NCBI GenBank assembly: GCA_916610825.1
Contig: OU744448.1
Location: forward strand, 9,038,650-9,102,649
DNA from: Haliclystus octoradiatus
Lineage: Eukaryota; Cnidaria; Staurozoa; Stauromedusae; Haliclystidae
Direction: 5' to 3'
DNA: 64,000 nucleotides
The translations under genes were made by a program, and so were the position numbers. Positions 1-12,238 of this stretch are shown piece by piece. Each line of letters begins with the position of its first letter. The stretch's first letter is position 1. The notes beneath the pieces are model-generated. The model saw only the letters and a list, made by a program, of their open reading frames with translations, was not told the DNA's origin and did not search any database.

Positions 1-2240
1 CGCTTTGACTGTACTGATCAACAAACCTGCTGCTTCGACAACGTATTACTGAACAAGGCGACAGCGCGTGTATTGATTTCAAACTATATATATAATCTAA
101 AAATATTATGATATGATAGTATATGAGCCTATATATTTTTGATCTTTGCAATCTCAGCAAGTAGACCTGTGATTTTCATTGCAGTCTATCAAAATACTAA
201 GAGTTCGTTGAAAATAAAATTTTAAAAGTAAACAAAAGATGTGAAAAGTTGACCTCATAGTGCTTCTTGTTATCAAATTTTCCAGACTAATAGCATCAAC
301 ATTCTTTTAAAAGGAAATAAAATTCTATAATAAATCGCTATACTAATTCGATATTGATATTATGTTACATCTTGTTGTCAATATTTCTACGCGCTATTTA
401 TAATACATTACAGATGTCGAATGAAAGAAAAGATGATTATGAATAAATTAATTATTTTGATAGAAAAACGAAAACAACTCATTTTGCCAGATTCGTGATA
501 TGCATATTTATTCAGAATTTATTGAAACGGACGCGATGGTTTATAGAGTGGAAATGTTTAGTGCAGCTTCAAAGATATAAATACCACAGCCGATGGTAAT
601 ATTTAAATGCTCATGTTATGATGTCTGACGAAAAGGATAATTTACTATGTAGAAAATGAATCTACTTTACCATGCATTTGATCACGATATGAAATGATCA
701 TTTTTGTCATAATTATTTCGAATAAAAGACAATCTTTATTTTATTCTTATCGGGCGTACATTCTTCTTCGATAAAATATGGTTGTTAACTTATTATTGAT
801 TGGTGTATTAACTCAGAGAATCCGCTATTATGTATTTAAATGATGTTCGGAAATTATGCCGCTCGTATAGTTTTTATTTGGATCTCATTTGGAAAATGGT
901 AAGTTGTATTTTAATAAATATTGTTTGCTATGATCGATTATTTCATGCAACCTTTTCGCCTTTTATTTTTGTAACACAAGGTTTGTTACACTCATCCAAA
1001 CTGTATTAACTATTTAAAAATGTTTTTAAATTATGTTTTTGTGCTTTTAAATTCAAAGCAAAATTTTTGAACGCTGAAAATATTATTATTATTTATCACA
1101 AATCATACGCTCAATTCAATTTAACTTTATTAAATGGTGATCAACGATAATAACAAGACACCGCTATTTTTATTCTCGAAACTGTAGTAACATACTGTGT
1201 CTTATTCGTATAGCAAGTCAACAAAATGAAATTTTAATTTTAATTGATGCCTACAATTTCTTCGTTACTTATGGAAGCAAAATCTGAAATTAAAAGCCTG
1301 CCAGCTCAAAACCAAATGATTCATATTTTTATATTAAATAATAAATTATGGAAATACTTTTGTGCAATGCCTTGATTGATTCTAAACTCTGTTATTTTAG
1401 ACTGTAGACAGATAATCTATTCGAACTTTGAATATTTTTCGAATAAGTCGAACGCCAACGTCATTTTGAAAATTCTTGCAAGTTAGTTTGTTTTTATGTC
1501 CCGCGATAGATTGTTCATTTCAAAACAGATTGTTTGCTCAATGTTCTCACAAATTATATATCAAAATAGCCTTTTTATAAGTGAAATGTTTTATATCTCG
1601 ATTTTGAGAAAAGTAATGAACGGCATTTTGTTTCATTTAATAAATTGAATTAAGACCTAAAGTCTCTTTAATTTTCATAGCGTTTGTGCCGCGCTATATG
1701 TATTGCTGATATCAACACTACATGAAATAGGTCTACGTTTCTTTGATTTCAAAAAAATATTCTGTTTGGCCTAGTTATACTGGTAATTCAATGTAATTCA
1801 GTATTTCGTATTGTTTTAATTATCATAAAACTGATTCAATTTCAAGTTTCACTTGTTCAAACAATTTACACGCAGCTTTTAAATTCAAAGCAAAATATTT
1901 TTGTTCTGGAGATTTCAATTTGAATTCGATTTGGCTGCCCGCTAGATTATCGATCCTATGAAATTTTTCAAAATCTCTGAATTTTTTAATGCAATGATAT
2001 CAAATAAAATATCAGATGAAGTATATTATTTTAAAACACTGTCATAGACCCATACTTTTCATACAACAAATTTGTTACTGTACACGGTTATCTCGACACA
2101 AATGTTTGCATAATTTCCCGACAACGGATTATCCGTATTACATCGCCAGTAAGACGTACATAAGTCGCGGACAGACACAGAAATATAGAAATATCGAAAT
2201 ATAGTGATATATAAACAGACAGTATTATGTATATAAGTGA
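1..2240. other. AT-rich noncoding stretch, nothing assigned
   Basis: No ORF here has a recognisable domain, codon bias or splice context. A short direct repeat (cttttaaattcaaagcaaaa) occurs near 1046 and 1877. I see no gene, RNA or bounded mobile element. Confidence 0.6.
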
Positions 2241-3525
2241 TTAGCTGAAATTCCAATTATGACAAGGGTACTGATTTTGTAAATATCAACACGATAATTC
2301 ACAATGTTATTAGCTAATAAATTCAAAAATTCTCAATATTGTTTGACAAAATTACTCATGGTAGTTAGTTTAGCTTATGTGAAATAGAAAATATGATTTA
2401 TTTAAAAGAATTCAATAATTAGCTGAAATTCCAATTATGCTAAGGGGACTGATTTTGTTAATATCAACATGATAATTCATAATGCTATTTGCTAATAAAT
2501 TCAAACTTCTCAAGATTATTTGTCAAAACTACTCATGGCAGTTAGTTTAGCTTATGTGAAATAGATAATATGATTTATTTTGAAAAAATTCAATAATTAG
2601 CTGGAATTCCAATTATGGTAAGGGTATAACTGATTTTGTTAATATCATCACGATAATTCACAATGCTAATTGCTAATAAATTCAAAGCTTCTCAACATTA
2701 TTCAGCGAAACTGCTTATGGTAGTTAGTTTAGCCTATGTGAAATAGATTATATGGTTGATGTTGAAAAAATTTAATGATTAGCTGAAATTCCAATTATGT
2801 TAAGGGTATCAATTCAGTAAATATCAACACGATAATTCAAACTGCTATTTGCTAATAAATTCAAAGCTTCTCAATATTATTTGACAAAATTACTCATGGT
2901 AGTTAGTTTAGCTTATCTGAAATAGAAAATATGATTTATTTTGAAAAAATTAAATAATTAGCTGAAATTCCAATTATGCTAAGGTACTGATTTTGTTAAT
3001 ATCAACACGATAATTCACAATGCTATTTGCCAATAAATTCAAAATTTCTCAACATTATTCAGCGAAATTGCTTATGGTAGTTAGTTTAGCCTAGGTGAAA
3101 TAGATAATATGATTGATGTTGAAAAAATTTAATGATTACTTGAAATTCCAATTATGTTAAGGGTATCGATTTAGTTAATATCAACACGATAATTCACACT
3201 GCTAATTGCTAATAAATTCAAAGCTTCTCCATATTATTTGACAAAATTACTCTTGGTAGTTAGTTTAGCTTATGTGAAATATAAAATATGATTTATTTTG
3301 AAAAAATTCAATAATTAGCTGAAATTCCAATTATGCTAAGGGTACTGATTTTGTTAATTTCAACATGATAATTCACAATGGTATTTGCTCATAAATTCAA
3401 AACTACTCAACAATATTTAGCAAAATTACTCATGGTAGTTAGTTGGTTGAGCCTATATGAAATAGATAATATGATTTATGTTGATAAAAATTTATGATTA
3501 GCTGAAATTCCAATTATGTGCTATG
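2241..3525. repeat. Tandem satellite, about 178-bp unit, seven copies plus a partial
   Basis: The phrase ttagctgaaattccaattat recurs with small changes at 2241, 2419, 2597, 2779, 2958, 3136, 3314 and 3498, giving spacings of 178, 178, 182, 179, 178, 178 and 184 bp. Each unit also contains 'tactcatggtagttagttta' and 'aataaattcaaa' blocks. Copies differ by scattered substitutions and small indels, so this is an aged array and not a recent assembly duplication. No coding potential is visible. Confidence 0.9.
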
Positions 3526-4132
3526 TGTATAGATTTTATATTAAACAATGCCTGTTTCTTATAAACAAATCAATACGTCACAAAATAATTTATTCGAACC
3601 CATTCGGGATATTTTCTACAATGTCTCTGACATGGAAAATATTGGGAAGCTTTCTATAGGCACTTTATAATATTCGTAAAGTCTAAAATCACTATGACGC
3701 TATTGAGCCTACATGCAGACGTAAAGGGAACACTGAATTGTATTTTTGGTCTGCATGCAGGCTGCTCGATAGTCGGCTGCTCCTGAAGTTTCTTTACAGC
3801 CAATCCCAAGCGTTCTTGCATCCAGACCCCAATTTGAAAAAGTGTGAAAACGAAAAGCTCAGTCAGTTTACGAATTTTACTGTTTTACCGATTGTACGCT
3901 ATAACGTCGAAAAGTTTAACGTCGAAAAAATTTTTTCGACGTTAAATTTTCGACATAAATCCCAAAATGTACGTTTTTCCACGTGCATCTACGATATTTT
4001 GCCGCGCGGCAAAAATTGTCGCCGCAATTTTGCACGAAATGACGTAGATACAAGAAGGAGCCGGCACGATTTGCCGCGGAAGTAAAATAATTACCGCAAT
4101 TTTACACGAAACGAAAACCTAAAATATCGACA

Positions 4133-5590
4133 GCGTGCACCTAAAACAGAGGCGTGGACGTAAAAGTTTTTAAATGTTAAGAGCGTGCACCTATCTCATG
4201 GGCGTGCCCTTTATTTTTTTTTAAATATGAATAATATTACTGGCGTGCATCTATCGTATGGGCGTGCACTTATAACTTGAATTTAAATATGAAGAATATC
4301 ACCGGCGTGTACTTATAGTAGGGGCGTGCACATAAAACTAAATAAGAATATTACCGGAGTGCACTTATCGTATGAGCGTGCACTTATAATTTGAATTTAA
4401 ATATGAAGAATATTACCGGCGTGCACCCTATCGTATCGTCTAAATATAAAGAATAGTACCAGCGTGCACGTATAGGAGGGCGTGCATTTAAAACTTGAAT
4501 TTAAATATGAAGATTATTACCGGCGTGCACCTATAGCAGGGGCGTGCACATGAAACTAAATATAAAGAATATTACCGGCGTGCACCTATAGCAGGGCGTG
4601 CACTTAAAACTTGAATTTAAATATGAAGATTATTACCGGCGTGCACCTATAGCAGGGCGTGCACTTAAAAACTTCTTTAAATACGAATATTATCGGCGTG
4701 TACATAGCAGGGGCGTGCACATGAAACTAAATATAAAGAATATTACCGGCGTGCACCTATAGCAGGGCGTGCACTTAAAACTTGAATTTAGATATGAAGA
4801 TTATTACCGGCGTGCACCTATAGCAGGGCGTGCACATAAAACTAAATATAAAGAATATTACCGGCGTGCACCTATAGGAGGGCGTGCACTTAAAACTTAA
4901 ATTTAAATCTGAAGAATATTACCGGCGTGCACATCAAACTAAATATAAAGAATATTACCAGCGTGCACCTATAGCAGGGCGTGCACTTAAAACTTGAATT
5001 TAACTATGAAGATTATTACCGGCGTGCACCTATAGCAGGGCGTGCACATAAAACTAAATATAAAGAATATTACCGGCGTGCACCTATAGGAGGGCGTGCA
5101 CTTAAAACTTAAATTTAAATCTGAAGAATGTTACCGGCGTGCACATAAAACTAAATATAAAGAATATTACCGGCGTGCACCTATTTGTATGTATTTTATT
5201 TGTCAACAATGGTGACAGGCAAATACAGGGAAACTTGTAGGGGGGCGTGCACTTAAAACTTAAATTTAAATCTGAAGAATGTTACCGGCGTGCACATCAA
5301 ACTAAATATAAAGAATATTACCAGCGTGCACCTATAGCAGGGCGTGCATTTAAAACTTGAATTTAAATATGAAGATTATTACCGGCGTGCACCTATAGCA
5401 GGGCGTGCATATAAAACTAAATATATAGAAGAGTACCGGCGTGCACATATAGCAGGGCGCGCACTTAAAAAACTTTTTTACATATGGATATTACTGGCGT
5501 GTACCTATCGCATGGTGGTGCAATCAAAATTTTAATTAAATATGAAGACTATTAAACCAACGTGCACCTATATAGCAGGGGCGTGCACTT
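4133..5590. repeat. GCGTGCAC minisatellite with alternating 54- and 61-bp units
   Basis: Units of the form GGCGTGCAC-CTATAGCAGG-GCGTGCAC are followed by an AT-rich spacer, either 'ttaaaacttgaatttaaatatgaag' type (unit about 61 bp) or 'ataaaactaaatataaag' type (unit about 54 bp). The two types often alternate, which gives a higher-order repeat of about 115 bp. The GC-rich GCGTGCAC core is strongly conserved while the spacers drift. The left end is more degenerate (4133-4480). The array is interrupted near 5185-5245 by an unrelated insert. Confidence 0.93.
5185..5245 (-). mobile_element. Short LINE 3'-end-like insert inside the minisatellite
   Basis: About 55 bp (ttatttgtcaacaatggtga followed by caggcaaa) interrupts the GCGTGCAC array. 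It resembles the 3' end of the LINE fragment at 8052-8783 (tttatttgccaaaaaatgac then aggcaa). This suggests a very short, extremely 5'-truncated insertion of a related LINE, read on the minus strand. The match is short, so the call is tentative. Confidence 0.4.
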
Positions 5591-6800
5591 GCCAACTTTT
5601 AACTATGCATTTGAATTTATCTTATTTACACGTACACTAACTTTGTTCGCTTTGTTATGACAGATTCCCCACTGTTAAACAGACACAATCCCGGTGGCAA
5701 AAGGATACTGCGGAAATACACTACATTTTTGAGAAATAGTCAAACCATGGTCAAACGTAATAGTGAAAAAAGAACTACGTGATAAAACGATGGATTAAAT
5801 TGTTCACCCCGATAAACGATTACGATGAGAACAATTGGATTGCAAAGTTCAGATTTTAGTCTCCTTTTCAAATTTGTTGAGAGTTTTGAGAAATCAACTT
5901 TGAATTGGAAAAATAAAAAATTACCGTATTTTGTTGGATTTTAGGAACTTTTTAGGAGCATTTTCAAGTTTTGTTCTTTGAAGAGGCTGGAATTACACCT
6001 CTGTCAAGTTGGCCCCCCCAATTACCGTGTTACACCCCCCCAAAAAAAATATATATCTAATAACTTATAGTATTAACCTAATACGAGGGTGTATTATTTT
6101 ATTACAATTCCATCTTAAATTTATTTCAAAGCAACAAAAAACTACAAGAAGTGATGTTGAAAAAATTTGGGTATTATTCATTATACCATCGTCAGTTCAA
6201 ATACATTTACAATTTTACATTCACGGAAGATATTATCAGAAGACATTTACATTCCCACAATAAAACTATGGATGAATCACAACATTTATTTTCAGTAGAG
6301 AAAAATGTAGCAATAAATTCGACTGTGTAGTACATGAAATGTTAATTATCCTTGATAAAAAACCTCACAATGCACTCAGAGTGACTCTATCCGTTCCCGA
6401 CTCCTTTTGTAAAGTACTGCATAAATATAGCACATTTGTAATTGACTAGGTTCCTTCCTTTTTCATTGTTTAATTTCTAGCAGTATTATAACAATTACAA
6501 TGTGTTAAGTTTATAAATCCATTATAGCCTATAAATAATTTGTAAATTAAAATTTATTCTTTTGAACTGACGATGGTATAATAAATAATCTATTTGTAGT
6601 TTTTTGTTGCTATCTTTCACTCTGAAATGTTTCACGAAGAAACTTTTGATCAATCTCAAATTTAGTTTTCGAAATTAAACTTATCAAGTAACAACGCGAC
6701 ATTCCGTATACTTTTAATTTTGAAGGGCTTTTTCATCAAGCTATTGATTTTCGACATGAAACATATCGGGACACAACGCGATTTTCATCACTAACAATAA
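5591..6800. other. Noncoding interior of the composite element
   Basis: No credible gene. The stretch holds the inverted pair 6130-6225 / 6530-6613 and short homopolymer runs (C7 near 6013 and 6034-6040). Confidence 0.5.
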
Positions 6801-7027
6801 CACATGAATTTGATTCATTACAAACTATACTTAAATAATTATAATTGATAGTTAAAACTACATAAGAAGGTGTATATATATAGTATCTTTCTACAGTGTC
6901 CAATACTTTTTACACATGAATTTGATTCATTACAAACTATACTTAAATAACTATAATTGATAGTTAAAACTACATAAGAAGGTGTATCTATATGTTACCT
7001 TTCTACAGTGTCCAATACTTTTCATTT
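6801..7027. repeat. Direct tandem duplication of a 112-bp unit
   Basis: The block beginning cacatgaatttgattcatta occurs at 6801 and again at 6913 and runs through 'ttctacagtgtccaatactt' in both copies. The copies differ at only a few positions. A looser third relative of the flank ('aatcaagttattcattttcg' type) is seen near 6735 and 7040. Confidence 0.85.
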
Positions 7028-8051
7028 TAAAGGGTTTTTTAATCAAGTTATTCATTTTCGCTGAGAAAAAAAGGGATTGGATAAAGTCACAAGTCGTGCG
7101 GTTTGTCTAACAGACTTTAGAGTTGGCTGATTACGCGACACTATCTTTGAGGTGACCTAGCTCCGAGAGGTCACACAACAAAAATTTCTGACAAGGCTGA
7201 GCCATGAACAAACATATACACTCCCGAATTACGTAAAAAGATGCAATTTGTGATTACAGGAGCAGAATAAAATCTATTGCAACGCTCAGTCGAAATAATT
7301 TCTCGTAGCGTCATTAAGCGCGATGAATCTGATATATATGATGGTATATGCGATAAAAAGCACAATAATTGGCGCAACAGTTTCGATTTAATCTAAAATC
7401 ATCTTCAGGCAATGTAAAAAGAGAGAGTTAAAAAGTTACATGAATATTTATATAAAAATCTAATTAATTTGTCTATTGTCTTGTGTGACATGCGCGATGC
7501 TGTCATGTCGGCCAATCAAGTCGGCAATTTTTTCAACAACGACCAGAGGAAATACAGAAAGTTGGTAATCAATCTGATAGAATATTTTTCATTGATGAAT
7601 GGATTTTGGATTATTTGTTTTTGGTTGTAATAATTATTTCATTGTATCTGTCTTAAAGTATATCCGTACTTGGTTTTTCTGTTTGTCAATTTGTACTAAA
7701 CTATTACTATTCCATATTCATAGTTACGCTAAATCTAACTGTTGTTATCTTGTGTGACATGCGCGATGCTGTCATGTCGACCACTCAGGTCGGCAATATA
7801 TTAAACAACGACCGGAAGAAATACAGAAAATGGAAGAATAATACCAAAGAGCATTTTGCCGCTGTTAAACTATTTTTGATTGTAACTGTTATTTCACCGT
7901 GTTTGTATCGTATATATTCGTAATCTTATGCTAAAATATCTCTCCTGTAATTATTGTTTGCCATTGTTAAAAAGTATAATACCGTTCCGATAAATTCAAT
8001 AGACAAATTAATTAGATTTTTATATAAATATTCATGTAATTTTTTAACTCT

Positions 8052-8783
8052 ATTCATTCATTTATTTGCCAAAAAATGACAGGCAAGAACAAAGGAGAGT
8101 TTGCACCCTCACTAACATGTGGCCTAAGTAATATATATAATACATGAATAAGAAGATAATTAATGTGTGATAAATTGATTGTATATAAGTAATTAATTTA
8201 AAGATATTGTTGCAATGGTTAACTGATTAACCATAGCCAAAAATTTTGCAATGTGATAACGTGTTTACTTTTTCGAGTGATGCCTTGAACTCTTTGACAT
8301 TCTTAGAATTAACTGCAAAGTCCGGTAGTGAGTTCCACCATGGTATCACTCTGTTGTTAAACATAAATTTCGTAATATTGGTCCTACACATTTGCGTTGA
8401 ATATAGTTTGTAAGGATGACCACGCATTGTATATTTGTTTACAAGATATTTACAATTTATCGAATCAAGAGATAAATCAACTAAGTCATGCGTGATTTTA
8501 TAAATCATGATTAAATCAGCTTTAGCCCTCCTCGACTCTAATGATTCTAGCTTGAGGAGCTTTAGGCGATCACAGTAATCAATAAATTTGAGGTTGGCAA
8601 CGTTACAAATGAATCTTGTAAAAAATCGCTGAATTTTTTCTAGCAATACGATATCTTTTGCTAAGCAAGGGTTCCAAACTGGGGAACAAGTCTCTAGAAT
8701 AGGTCTTACATAGACTTTGAATGCATTTAATAATAAGGGATCTTTTGATGTAAATGATTTCATAATTAAGTAAGAACGTCAAT
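8052..8783 (-). mobile_element. 5'-truncated LINE (non-LTR retrotransposon) insertion
   Basis: The insert carries the C-terminal end of a LINE reverse transcriptase (8227-8763, minus) and a 3' tail of TGAA-like repeats (attcattcatttatttgcc on the plus strand, 8053-8073). It splits a palindrome arm. The left arm (7395-7440) runs uninterrupted from the sequence matching 8815-8880 into the sequence matching 7993-8046, while the right arm has this insert between them. That fixes both ends to within a few bases. Target duplication is not clear. Confidence 0.75.
8227..8763 (-). pseudogene. LINE reverse transcriptase, C-terminal fragment
   Basis: A 178-residue open frame matches the region after the RT palm in CR1/L2/jockey-like LINE ORF2 proteins. 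The recognisable stretches are 'VYVRPILETCSPVWNP' near the start, 'LLEKIQRFFTRFI', 'LESLESRRAKADLIMIYKI' and 'FMFNNRVIPWWNSLP' near the end, in the order usual for the family. The catalytic RT motifs and endonuclease are absent because the copy is truncated at its 5' end, so it cannot encode a working enzyme. The tail suggests an L2-like LINE, but the clade is not certain. Confidence 0.88.
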
Positions 8784-10718
8784 CTTTTTACATTACATTA
8801 CATTTACTTTTTACATGATTTTAGATTAAATCGAAACTGTTGCGCCAATTATTGTGTGTTTTTTATCGCATATACCATCATGAAATTCATGTCAAGTAAA
8901 CCTTTACCAAGAATCTGATATAGATTGCGGATAAACACAAATGTCAGGCGGTGCGAGTGTTCCTTTGTGACTAGTCTAGTGATACATATTAGTTACGTAT
9001 TCTGTGTGACCGCAGTACTTCTTCAAATCTTAATTAGACACGTGCCCTTCGAAATAGCTTTATCCTACGCTATATAAATAAGTTATAACTATTTTTAACT
9101 CTATCTGAAATTTGTTCTTGAGTAAATATTTCTACAAGATATCCTTTTCTTGATCTAATGTGAATGTAAACTGACTCGATTTGCACAGGCATGCACAGAC
9201 GACTTTTCTTTCGAAATAGTTGGTACTGCAAAGTATTAATTGTACTTTTTCGGATTTCTTTAAGTATTACTAAATTATTAAATAGACATTTTTCAATTAT
9301 CATTTCAAAGTTTAAGTTGAAATTGATGTTTGTCTAGTAATTCTTTAACCATGTAATCGTATAGTTTATACGACTGTAGACAGATATATTATACTCAATA
9401 GTCTAACAAAGTGTTCATCATTTATTCACCAAGCATTCAATTATTATAAAAGCATCGAAAATTCTTCAGTACATTACACTCTAAAATTCTATAAAATATC
9501 GGAAAATAGTACAACAATGATATGAGGGTTTGGACGTTCTTATACAAGTTTACAGCCGTATACCAGAACTACGGTTATGCATATTCTATCATTTTTCGGT
9601 TTTGCGTTATATCTTCATTGCATAAATTGTTATCCTCTCTACCAACGTTATCTGATTAACAAAATTAGGGTTTTGCAATGTGAAGTCTCGTTCCTGATTA
9701 TACATACGCCACCAAATTGTATTACCAGTCTAGTATTCATTCCTTTGGCTAGAAAGTAGAGCATGTTAGCATCATTCATATTACAATCTGTAGTTTATAG
9801 GATGTGGTAATGTACAGTGCAGAAGCTATACTTTGCAAAAAAAATACCTTTCTACAGAGACGATAAATCAGATGAGCAGATTTCGTTTCTGTGAAAAGAG
9901 GACTATAAAATTAACGGTTATGGTGTTCTTATAGCGTTTCCCGCCATACGTTATGATTTTTACCCTCAAAAGAATACTCCATTATCAGTTCAGACTCATG
10001 CTTACAACAATAAATTCTACTTATCTAGCTATTGTGGTCACCAGAGAATCTTTTGATATGTGTTAAATATGTGTGAGAATGATATGTTAAAATATAATCT
10101 GTATAACACGTGCTACGAATGAAACATTTTCTGATTTTTATTTTCTTCAAATTCGTAAACTTCAAAATCATTAAATCATCTGGAATTTTGCTACTCTTGA
10201 GTTTATATGTTCTTCCTTACCTCAGTTTTGTGAGAGAGAAAAATAGATTGCTGTTACAGAGCTACGCCATCTCAAACGCAACATCGCGTGACTAATTCGA
10301 TCTAACTATTAGAAAAACCGCACGACTTGTGACTTTGTCGTCATAAAGCTAGATCCAATCCCTTTTTTTTCTCAGCGACATTTGGGTCAAAACACCACTT
10401 TGAAGGCATTTTTCACCAAGAAATAATTTCCAGATCGAAAAAAAAATTACGGCATTGTTTTTTTCACGTCGAGTTCTACTACATATGTAAAGATAGTCTG
10501 GGGGTATATTCCCACTTTAACAGCACAATTAAAAAAATCGCAGAAAAAAAACGCAGAAAAATAAAATGGCAATAAAACCGCTTTTCGACATTAAACATCC
10601 ATTTTTGCGGTTTATTTTTTTCGACGTTAAATTTTCGACGTTAAACTTTTCGACATAAAACTTTTCGACGTAATAGCCAATCGTGGTTTTACCATGGTTT
10701 TACAAACTGAATTCAACT

Positions 10719-12238
10719 ACAAGTATTTGTTTCCCCGATACATAAGGAACGTTTAGCCTACGATGAAAGTAATAAAATGATGTACTGCGATATCACAACA
10801 ACTTATCACTGGAACGAATTCTTTAACTTTACCGTTCAAAACGAAATATGGTTTGTTTTTCTACTTGCTCTGAACATGCGAGATTCGGTGAAATGTTTTG
10901 GCGGTCATGGTCAATACGTATTTTACGACATCGTACTCTCTCTCATCCATTTTTCTGAGAAGTGGACATGTTATAGGTAAGTTTATTTGCTGTTTTCTTT
11001 CAATTGCTTCTTTATATCAACAAGACTTATGTTGCTGCTATGGCACTGCTGCAATACTATACTAGGCTATTGAACTTGGAAGATATCATTGCTAGCTAAT
11101 CCACCATCTTAATTCGAAAGCATAGGATAACAGGCCTTCTAGATAAATAAACACATCGTTATTAAAGATATGCTGCGGTATTGGCAAGTAGTTTATGTCT
11201 ATTTTGTAAGCTGCCCCAGCTTCGAATTTCTTTTCAGAAGATCATAAGATTCCTGATATTTTTGTCGACCAATCAGTTCAGATCAGCAGACTAACTCAGC
11301 CTGACTGTTCGAATTGGGCTAATCTAATATGCTTGTTATATTTCTATACTTTCTATAAAATTATTTTAACATTTGGCTTCATTTTTGTTACCAGTTGTTT
11401 AAAATGATAAGGGGGACATTATTATTCAACATAATTTAACAGATATGAAAAATCAAGTAGATTAGAATGAGTTTACAAGCCGTAACCCACTTACTGCAAT
11501 CTGCCATGTTCCCCAATCAGACTGAAAAACATAAAATATCCTGATCATCGTTTTATTTAGGTATGATATCTTGAAAACACAATCGATTTTATTAAATGCC
11601 TTTATTCAACTTAGAAAAAGCAAGGAAGTTACGATGTGACCCACTTACGCGCAGTTTGTGATCCACTTAGAGCTACAAAGCAGATTATTATATGAGCTTC
11701 GACATTTTCTGTATTGAATTGAGGCTATACTGAATTTTTCTGTAATAGCTATTCCTAATTGGTGTTGCTGATATTTTTCAAAACATATCTGATTTATTGT
11801 AATCATTAGTTGTAATACATTCTATCTGAAGAGTTCTCAGCCTCTAAACCTATATAGTCCTTGTCAAAACATCACATATTCTCCTACGATTTGCATCTTG
11901 ATATTCTACTGTCTGCATAGGTTTATTATCTTAACTTGTTTGTTGTGTTTTTCTATACAAACTATAGGAATTTGCTGGATGGGAATTTGAAAACATTCAT
12001 GGCTATTGTTTTGTCACCACTTGCCTGACTATGCAACCCAATTAAAAATAGGTAGGCATGGTATATATTTAACTGTACTACGTTTGTAATTCAGGATTCC
12101 TAAACTTCCAAGTAGTTATTTCGGAAATTGAAAATTGCGTTTCTCATTTTTTTTGTAAAAAGAGATTTTCGCGTTTAACCCTTTTTCACTCCATTTCAGG
12201 ATTCCAAAGCTACTGAAATCGCAAAAGATTATGTACCC
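10719..12238. other. Noncoding stretch, nothing assigned
   Basis: AT-rich sequence with no domain-bearing ORF and no bounded repeat that I can demonstrate. Confidence 0.5.

Larger units (their letters stand above)
3860..10718. mobile_element. Composite nest of inverted repeats (TIR or foldback-type DNA element)
   Basis: Several pairs of inverted arms are nested here. The outermost pair is 3860-3955 against 10612-10718 and shares blocks such as aacgtcgaaaagttt and ttttcgacgttaaa. Further in, 7058-7103 pairs with 10313-10378 (gggattggat, cacaagtcgtgcggttt). Next, 7333-7400 pairs with 8815-8880 (cgaaactgttgcgccaatta), and 7427-7480 pairs with 7993-8046. A separate pair is 6130-6225 with 6530-6613 (taccatcgtcagttcaaa). 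This looks like a non-autonomous TIR element with further elements nested in it. No transposase is visible, and the outer ends are approximate because the arms fade into flanking sequence. Superfamily unknown. Confidence 0.55.

Noticed and set aside
3738-4085. 115-codon ORF over the left arm of the composite element
   Set aside because: It crosses the inverted TTTTCGACG repeats; no domain and no splice or codon support.
4133-5590. CRISPR-like array
   Set aside because: Regular repeats, but the spacers are themselves repeats, there are no cas genes, and the window is clearly animal DNA.
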